Below, piece after piece: positions 59,600 through 64,000 of a stretch of 64,000 nucleotides of DNA. Every line of letters begins with the position of its first letter. Position 1 is the stretch's first letter. The stretch comes from JAGQVA01 sp033764335. GTDB taxonomy: Bacteria > Bacteroidota > Bacteroidia > J057. Where the stretch lies: NCBI GenBank assembly GCA_033764335.1, contig JANRJC010000001.1:62001-126000 (forward strand). The letters run 5' to 3'. The position numbers and the translations under genes are program-made. The notes beneath the pieces are model-generated. The model had not been told where the DNA came from. It did not search any database and saw only the letters and a list, made by a program, of their open reading frames with translations.

Positions 59600-60019
59600 C
59601 TAGTTTCCGGGAAGTGAAAACAACAGGACTGCGCCTATGGCAAGGATAAAATAGGGAACCAGAATCGCGGCACCTGCATAATCCTTTGAAATACGCTGGC
59701 CGAAAAACAACATCACAAGGCTCAATGCTGCAAGTTGGGCGCCCGCTAATGCAATGGCTGTCTGTCCTGAAAATAATATTTGTCCGGCGCCTACGGCAGA
59801 AACTATGCCCGCAGCTACCTCAAAAACCGTAATTACGGAAAGCAGAAGCGGAACCATATTCTTCAAGGGGCTTTTCCCAAAATGCCCCTCCAACCATGCG
59901 AGGTTTCCTTTGCGGTCAATGATTTTATCTATTCCCGACTGAAGGAAAAGAATCGCAATAAATGCTGCAACCAGCAATTGGGCGGAAGTAAGCGGCTCGA
60001 AAATTTGAAGGATGTTCAT
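59600..60019 (-). CDS. DoxX-like small membrane protein
   Basis: 139 residues with four predicted membrane segments (LLVAAFIAILFLQSGIDKI, VPLLLSVITVFEVAAGIVSA, AQLAALSLVMLFFG, AILVPYFILAIGAVLLF). The first helix with LFLQSGIDKIIDRKGN matches the DoxX/DoxD-like group. Function of the group is poorly known; some relate to redox or quinones. It is 27 bases after preA and 4 bases before the GNAT gene on the same strand, so it is part of the pyrimidine cluster transcript by position only. Confidence 0.72.
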   Translation of the reverse strand: MNILQIFEPLTSAQLLVAAFIAILFLQSGIDKIIDRKGNLAWLEGHFGKSPLKNMVPLLLSVITVFEVAAGIVSAVGAGQILFSGQTAIALAGAQLAALSLVMLFFGQRISKDYAGAAILVPYFILAIGAVLLFSLPGN

Positions 60020-60046
60020 AGAGGCAAGGTGTAATTGTCCTATAAT

Positions 60047-61378
60047 TTATTTCCTCTTTTTGTATTTTCCAAGCCCGTCCTCCGGGGCAGGGATATGATG
60101 TGTGGCCCCGCCACCTTTCGGATCGTCAAAACTTACCGGAATATCACCTGCTGCGACCCGGTCTTTCCAGGTCAAAGAAGGAGCCGTGTCTTTCCTTTCC
60201 ATTGTAATACAATCCTCTACCGGGCACACAAGCGCACAGAGATTACAACCCACACAGTTTTCTTCGATTACAAAAGGAATGCGGGAACCTTCACTTAGCC
60301 CGATGGCCTGATGTGCCCCGTCATCACAGGCAGTATAACAAAGCTGGCATTGGATACATTTATCCCGATTGATTTCGGCCACCACTTTGTAATTCATATT
60401 CAAATCTTCCCAGTGATGTACATTGGGCAGAGCCTTGCCGCGAAAATCTTCCATTCGTTCAAAACCTTTCTCCCGCATATAGTTTTCCAACCCTGCTACC
60501 ATCTCCCGGATAATGCCAAATCCATAATGCATCACGGCAGTACAAATCTGAACGGAGGTTGCCCCCAGTAGAATATGTTCTACCGCATCACGCCAGTTTT
60601 CGATCCCGCCGATACCGGATATCGGTATATTCACCTCTGGATGAGAAGCACATTCACGGATCATATTGAGCGCAATGGGCTTGACCGCCGGGCCACAATA
60701 GCCGCCGTGCGTGCTTTTTCCGTCAACCACCGGATAAGGGACAAAATTATCTATGTCCACACCGGTCAGGCTTTGAATGGTATTGATCAGAGAAATTGCG
60801 TTGGCACCTCCTTCAGAAGCGGCCACAGCCGGAACGGTAATATCGGTAATATTGGGCGTCAGTTTGACGATCACAGGTTTTTTCGCCACTTCCATTACCC
60901 AGGAGACAATGGTTTTTAGCACTTTAGGCTCCTGTCCTACCGCAGAACCCATGCCACGCTCACACATGCCGTGCGGGCAGCCAAAGTTGAGTTCGTGACC
61001 ATCAACCCCTGCATTTTCGGCATCACGTATGATCTGGTGCCATTGTTCACGGGTTTCAACCATAAGAGAGGAAACCACGGCATGTTGTGGAAAATGTTTT
61101 TTCACCGCTTCAATTTCCCGAAGGTTGTCGGAGAGCGGGCGGTCAGAGATCAACTCAATATTATTGAAACCCATCATCCGCGTATTGCGGTAGTTGACAC
61201 TGCCGTACCGGCTGGAGACATTGACGATAGGGATACCCATCGTTTTCCAAACTGCGCCGCCCCAACCCGCCTCAAAGGCTTTCATCACCTGGTATCCCGA
61301 ATTGGTAGGCGGAGCAGAAGCCAGCCAGAACGGATTGGGGGAAGTGATTCCTGCAAGATTTATAGATAAATTAGGCAT
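60047..61378 (-). CDS. preA: Dihydropyrimidine dehydrogenase subunit PreA
   Basis: 443 residues. N-terminal TIM barrel of the DHOD type with FMN (LSINLAGITSPNPFWLASAP, NFGCPHGMCERGMGSAVGQ, VIVKLTPNITDI, ISGIGGIENWRDAVEHILLG). A C-terminal ferredoxin domain holds two Cys sets: CIQCQLCYTACDDGAH and CVGCNLCALVCPVEDC for two [4Fe-4S] clusters. With PreT it reduces uracil and thymine to dihydropyrimidines using NADH. It lies 4 bases after preT, in translational contact. Confidence 0.96.
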   Translation of the reverse strand: MPNLSINLAGITSPNPFWLASAPPTNSGYQVMKAFEAGWGGAVWKTMGIPIVNVSSRYGSVNYRNTRMMGFNNIELISDRPLSDNLREIEAVKKHFPQHAVVSSLMVETREQWHQIIRDAENAGVDGHELNFGCPHGMCERGMGSAVGQEPKVLKTIVSWVMEVAKKPVIVKLTPNITDITVPAVAASEGGANAISLINTIQSLTGVDIDNFVPYPVVDGKSTHGGYCGPAVKPIALNMIRECASHPEVNIPISGIGGIENWRDAVEHILLGATSVQICTAVMHYGFGIIREMVAGLENYMREKGFERMEDFRGKALPNVHHWEDLNMNYKVVAEINRDKCIQCQLCYTACDDGAHQAIGLSEGSRIPFVIEENCVGCNLCALVCPVEDCITMERKDTAPSLTWKDRVAAGDIPVSFDDPKGGGATHHIPAPEDGLGKYKKRK

Positions 61379-61382
61379 GGTT

Positions 61383-62714
61383 TTATTTTCCGAGAAATAG
61401 ATAATCGTGAATTCCTTTGGCGGCTTTTTTGCCTTCGGCTACGGCGTTGACGACTTCTGCTCCGCCATTAACAGCATCTCCAGCGGCAAAATAACGAGGA
61501 TTGCCTGTCTGAAATGTCAGACTGTCAACTTCGATTCGCCCCTTTCCGTCCCATCTTACATCTTTGATTTTGTCCAGAAAACGAGTTTGTTTTTCCTGTC
61601 CCGTAGCATAAATGACCGTATCACAAGGTTCGACAAATTCACTTCCGGGGATGGGAGTAAGTTTGCCATTTTCCGAAATCATCCGCACAAATTTTACGCC
61701 TTCTACCTGCACATTTCCCACGATTTCGAGAGGTTGCACATAAAACATCCCTTTGGCTCCCACGACTTTTGCCAGTTCGTATTCAAAGGGATAAGCACTC
61801 ATTTCGATTTTTCCCCGGCGATAAGCGATGATTACCTGCTCGGCGCCTAACCTTGCAGCTTCCGAGGCGGCATCCATTGCAGTATTTCCGCCACCAAGGA
61901 TAATGACTTTTTTGCCTGTCGTCACCTGATGCTGATGGAGCCGAAGTTGTTCGATAAATTCTACTGCACCTACGCAGTTTTTCAGATTTTCTCCGGGCAA
62001 ATCCAATGATTTTGTCAATCCCAACCCAATCCCCAGAAAAATCGCATCGTAAGTTTCCTCCAGTTGCTTAAGCTGGTCTTCCGATTCGATGGGGTGACGG
62101 TAGTGAATATGGAAGCCTAATTGTTGTTCCAGCCATTTTACTTCAGCCAGCACTTCTTCATTCGAAATTTTATAAGGAGCCACCCCGTGAATGGTGAGTC
62201 CGGATGGCTGGTTTTTGGCTTCGAATACATCCACTTCATACCCCAACATCCGGAGTTCACAGGCACAGGAAATCCCTGCCGGCCCGGCACCGATTATCGC
62301 TACGCGATAACCATTGGGCCGCCCCGTGAGAAAAATCTGTTTGTCTGTGGCCAGCACTTTACCGGTAGCAAATGACTGAAGTCTGCCGATTTCGAGGGGT
62401 TTTACGTCCTGATGGTTATAGACACAGGCCCCTTCGCAGAGTACATCGGTGGGACATACTTTGCCACAGGCGTAGCCGAAAAAATTATCCTCATAAATAG
62501 TTTGAGCAGCACCGGTCACATCGCCCGTATGAATCTGCCGGATAAACAGCGGAATATCTATTCCCGTCGGACAGGCGTTCACGCAAGGCGCATCATAGCA
62601 GTATAGGCAGCGCGAACTTTCGTAATAAGCCTGCGTTTCATTCATCAGAGGATGAACGGGAGCAAAGTTTTCTTCGAATTCCTGCCGGTTTGCAGGGCGT
62701 TTAAATTCAGCCAT
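61383..62714 (-). CDS. preT: NAD(P)H-dependent subunit PreT of dihydropyrimidine dehydrogenase
   Basis: 443 residues. An N-terminal [4Fe-4S]-binding helical domain (RCLYCYDAPCVNACPTGIDI, YACGKVCPTDVLCEGACVYN) is followed by two nucleotide-binding folds: FAD (VAIIGAGPAGISCACELRML) and NAD (VIILGGGNTAMDAASEA), with ATGQEK and FAAGDAVNGGAEVV near the end. It takes electrons from NADH and passes them to PreA. Its length and order of domains are those of the GltD-like family. It is followed by preA after 4 bases, and its operon includes beta-ureidopropionase and dihydropyrimidinase. Confidence 0.95.
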   Translation of the reverse strand: MAEFKRPANRQEFEENFAPVHPLMNETQAYYESSRCLYCYDAPCVNACPTGIDIPLFIRQIHTGDVTGAAQTIYEDNFFGYACGKVCPTDVLCEGACVYNHQDVKPLEIGRLQSFATGKVLATDKQIFLTGRPNGYRVAIIGAGPAGISCACELRMLGYEVDVFEAKNQPSGLTIHGVAPYKISNEEVLAEVKWLEQQLGFHIHYRHPIESEDQLKQLEETYDAIFLGIGLGLTKSLDLPGENLKNCVGAVEFIEQLRLHQHQVTTGKKVIILGGGNTAMDAASEAARLGAEQVIIAYRRGKIEMSAYPFEYELAKVVGAKGMFYVQPLEIVGNVQVEGVKFVRMISENGKLTPIPGSEFVEPCDTVIYATGQEKQTRFLDKIKDVRWDGKGRIEVDSLTFQTGNPRYFAAGDAVNGGAEVVNAVAEGKKAAKGIHDYLFLGK

Positions 62715-62726
62715 TCATTTTCGATT

Positions 62727-63593
62727 TTATAACTCTACCAATTTGCCGTAGGTTTCCGGGCGGCGGTCGCGGTAAAATTGCCAGACAGCGCGAACCTCTT
62801 CGATCTTGTCGAGGTCAAATTCGGCGACGAGCAATTCGTCTTCCGTCTCAGAAGCCTGTGCAAAAATCTGCCCACGGGGATCCACAAAATAGGAGCTTCC
62901 GTAAAATCTTCCGACACCCCAGGGTTTCTCCTCCCCTACCCGATTGATGCAACCCATAAAATAGCCGTTGGCTGCTGCATGAGCGGGTTGTTCGAGTTTC
63001 CATAGGTATTGCGAAAGACCAGCGACGGTTGCCGAAGGATTATAGACAATTTCAGCCCCGTTGAGGCCCAGGATACGCGCCCCGTCGGGGAAATGCCGGT
63101 CATAACAGATATACACCCCCACTTTGGCGTAAGCCGTCTCAAATACCGGATATCCCAGATTTCCGGGGCGGAAAAAAAATTTTTCCCAGAAACCCGAAGT
63201 GTGGGGAATATGATTTTTGCGGTACTTGCCGAGATAGGTTCCGTCAGCGTCAATGACTGCGGCCGTATTATATAAAAAACCCGCAGACTCTTTTTCAAAG
63301 AGTGGGATAATAATGACCATCCGGTATTTTTTGGCGTATTCGGCCAGGCGTTCCGTGGTGGGACCGGGCACAGACTCAGCAGCGGCATACCAGCTGTGAT
63401 CCTGTCCGGGGCAGAAATAGGGGGTATTAAATATCTCCTGAAGGCAGAGAATCTGCACCCCTTGTTTTCCCGCTGATTCGATAAAAGGAAGATGTTTTTG
63501 AAGATTTGCCTCCTTGATTTCAGCGATAGAACCCTCTCCTTCCGTTTTGGCAAGACTGGTCTGAATAAGACCTGATTTTATAATTCGTGGCAT
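62727..63593 (-). CDS. Beta-ureidopropionase (nitrilase superfamily N-carbamoyl-amide hydrolase)
   Basis: 288 residues from ATG 63593 (the frame opens at 63617, but MPRIIKSGLIQTSL is the usual start). Nitrilase-fold triad is complete: Glu in LQEIFNTPYF, Lys in KYRKNHIPH and Cys in GVYICYDRHFPDGAR. EKFFFRPGNLGYPVFE and AANGYFMGCINRVG fit the N-carbamoyl-beta-alanine amidohydrolase group. It splits N-carbamoyl-beta-alanine to beta-alanine, carbon dioxide and ammonia, the third step of reductive pyrimidine breakdown. Genes for steps 1 and 2 flank it, which settles the role. Confidence 0.92.
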   Translation of the reverse strand: MPRIIKSGLIQTSLAKTEGEGSIAEIKEANLQKHLPFIESAGKQGVQILCLQEIFNTPYFCPGQDHSWYAAAESVPGPTTERLAEYAKKYRMVIIIPLFEKESAGFLYNTAAVIDADGTYLGKYRKNHIPHTSGFWEKFFFRPGNLGYPVFETAYAKVGVYICYDRHFPDGARILGLNGAEIVYNPSATVAGLSQYLWKLEQPAHAAANGYFMGCINRVGEEKPWGVGRFYGSSYFVDPRGQIFAQASETEDELLVAEFDLDKIEEVRAVWQFYRDRRPETYGKLVEL

Positions 63594-63613
63594 AAGATAA
63601 GTTTTTCGCGATT

Positions 63614-64000
63614 TCAAATGATTTTGGACACTTTATTACGGGGAATAAACTGGCCGTATCCTTTCGATATTTTCACCTCACCCTTGTCTATGGCGACTTT
63701 CCCACGGAGGATTACCGTTTTTACTTTTCCGGTCACTTCCCAACCTTCATACGCGGAATAATCCACATTCATGTGATGCGAAGCCGCAGAAATCCTATGT
63801 TTTTCCGTAGGATCAAAAATCACGATATCCGCATCGGAACCGGGAGCAATACAACCCTTGCGCGGGTACATGCCGAATATTTTGGCGGAATTTGTGGACG
63901 AGACCTCCACAAATTTGTTGAGGCTGATACGGCCTTTGGCCACTCCTTCGGAGAATAACAGTTCCATGCGGTTTTCAATGGCCGGATGGCCATTAGGGAT
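63614..64000 (-). CDS. Dihydropyrimidinase, C-terminal part (gene runs out of the window)
   Basis: The open frame continues past base 64000, so the gene's 5' part lies outside. The visible 128 codons read PNGHPAIENRMELLFSEGVA, LNKFVEVSSTNSAKIFGMYP, then GCIAPGSDADIVIFDPTEKH and YSAYEGWEVTGKVKTVILRG: the C-terminal part of the cyclic amidohydrolase (D-hydantoinase/dihydropyrimidinase) family. It opens the dihydropyrimidine ring to N-carbamoyl-beta-alanine, step 2 of the pathway. The next gene in the operon performs step 3. The active-site metal residues are outside the window. Confidence 0.93.
   Translation of the reverse strand: MPNGHPAIENRMELLFSEGVAKGRISLNKFVEVSSTNSAKIFGMYPRKGCIAPGSDADIVIFDPTEKHRISAASHHMNVDYSAYEGWEVTGKVKTVILRGKVAIDKGEVKISKGYGQFIPRNKVSKII

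Noticed and set aside
1..64000. tRNA, rRNA, CRISPR, integrase or transposase genes
   Set aside because: No cloverleaf with CCA-end pattern, no periodic direct repeats with spacers and no transposase or integrase motif were seen. The repeats found are the four paralogues, the duplicated leader and the palindromic element.

Overview
The window is chromosomal DNA from a member of the Bacteroidota. The signs are three proteins with type IX secretion (T9SS) tails, many short lipoprotein signals, DUF1573, DUF3352, DUF4292 and DUF1080 proteins, and two gene orders I know from this phylum (nusB/DUF1573/yajC/ybbR/coaE and dut/TPR/DUF4292/envC). The style of the receiver and LytS-type signalling proteins and the free-living heterotroph gene set suggest a Saprospiria- or Cytophagia-like bacterium. 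That placement is inference. I found no rRNA, tRNA, CRISPR array, transposase or prophage.

Layout. 1-577 is the 3' end of clpX. 600-5330 is an accessory surface locus: a subtilisin-like lipoprotein whose leader and body are split by an 11-C tract, four tandem paralogues of a small exported protein, and a multi-hairpin palindromic repeat. Similar ~50 bp sequences lie at both edges. 5333-8748 holds an FMN-dependent hydroxyacid oxidase, a lipoprotein and an RmlD-like reductase. 9713-16773 is a signalling operon: a lipid-anchored amidohydrolase, a propeller sensor kinase, a receiver-LytS kinase and a receiver-nucleotide cyclase. 17110-23176 holds secreted or outer-membrane proteins, a degenerate serine hydrolase, an AbiEii-type toxin-antitoxin pair and a Nudix hydrolase. 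23278-30144 holds a FG-GAP/ASPIC secreted protein, an AmpG-NagZ muropeptide recycling pair and a degenerate LytM lipoprotein.

30204-39695 includes a DUF3352 protein, a GT2 enzyme, a FadL porin paired with a degenerate SGNH lipoprotein, coaE-ybbR-yajC, a DUF1573 lipoprotein, an isocitrate dehydrogenase-like gene and nusB. 39909-42857 holds a lone nuoD, a divergent plsY and fabD. 42861-48864 holds an SLC13 permease under an Rrf2 regulator, a lipoprotein, a SET-domain protein and a copper P-type ATPase. 49075-54516 holds a second DUF1573 protein, a PHP phosphatase, a parallel beta-helix T9SS cargo and a TlpA-like thioredoxin protein. 54632-59135 is PCD, dut, TPR lipoprotein, DUF4292 lipoprotein and EnvC. 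59101-64000 is a reductive pyrimidine degradation cluster (preA, preT, beta-ureidopropionase, dihydropyrimidinase) with a DoxX-like and a GNAT gene at its end.

The most interesting points are: the C-tract that could switch export of the subtilase on and off; the neighbouring four-gene array; three cell-envelope hydrolase folds (beta-lactamase-like, LytM, SGNH) that have each lost their catalytic residues; and the operon that joins a surface deaminase-like enzyme to a cyclase-bearing response regulator.
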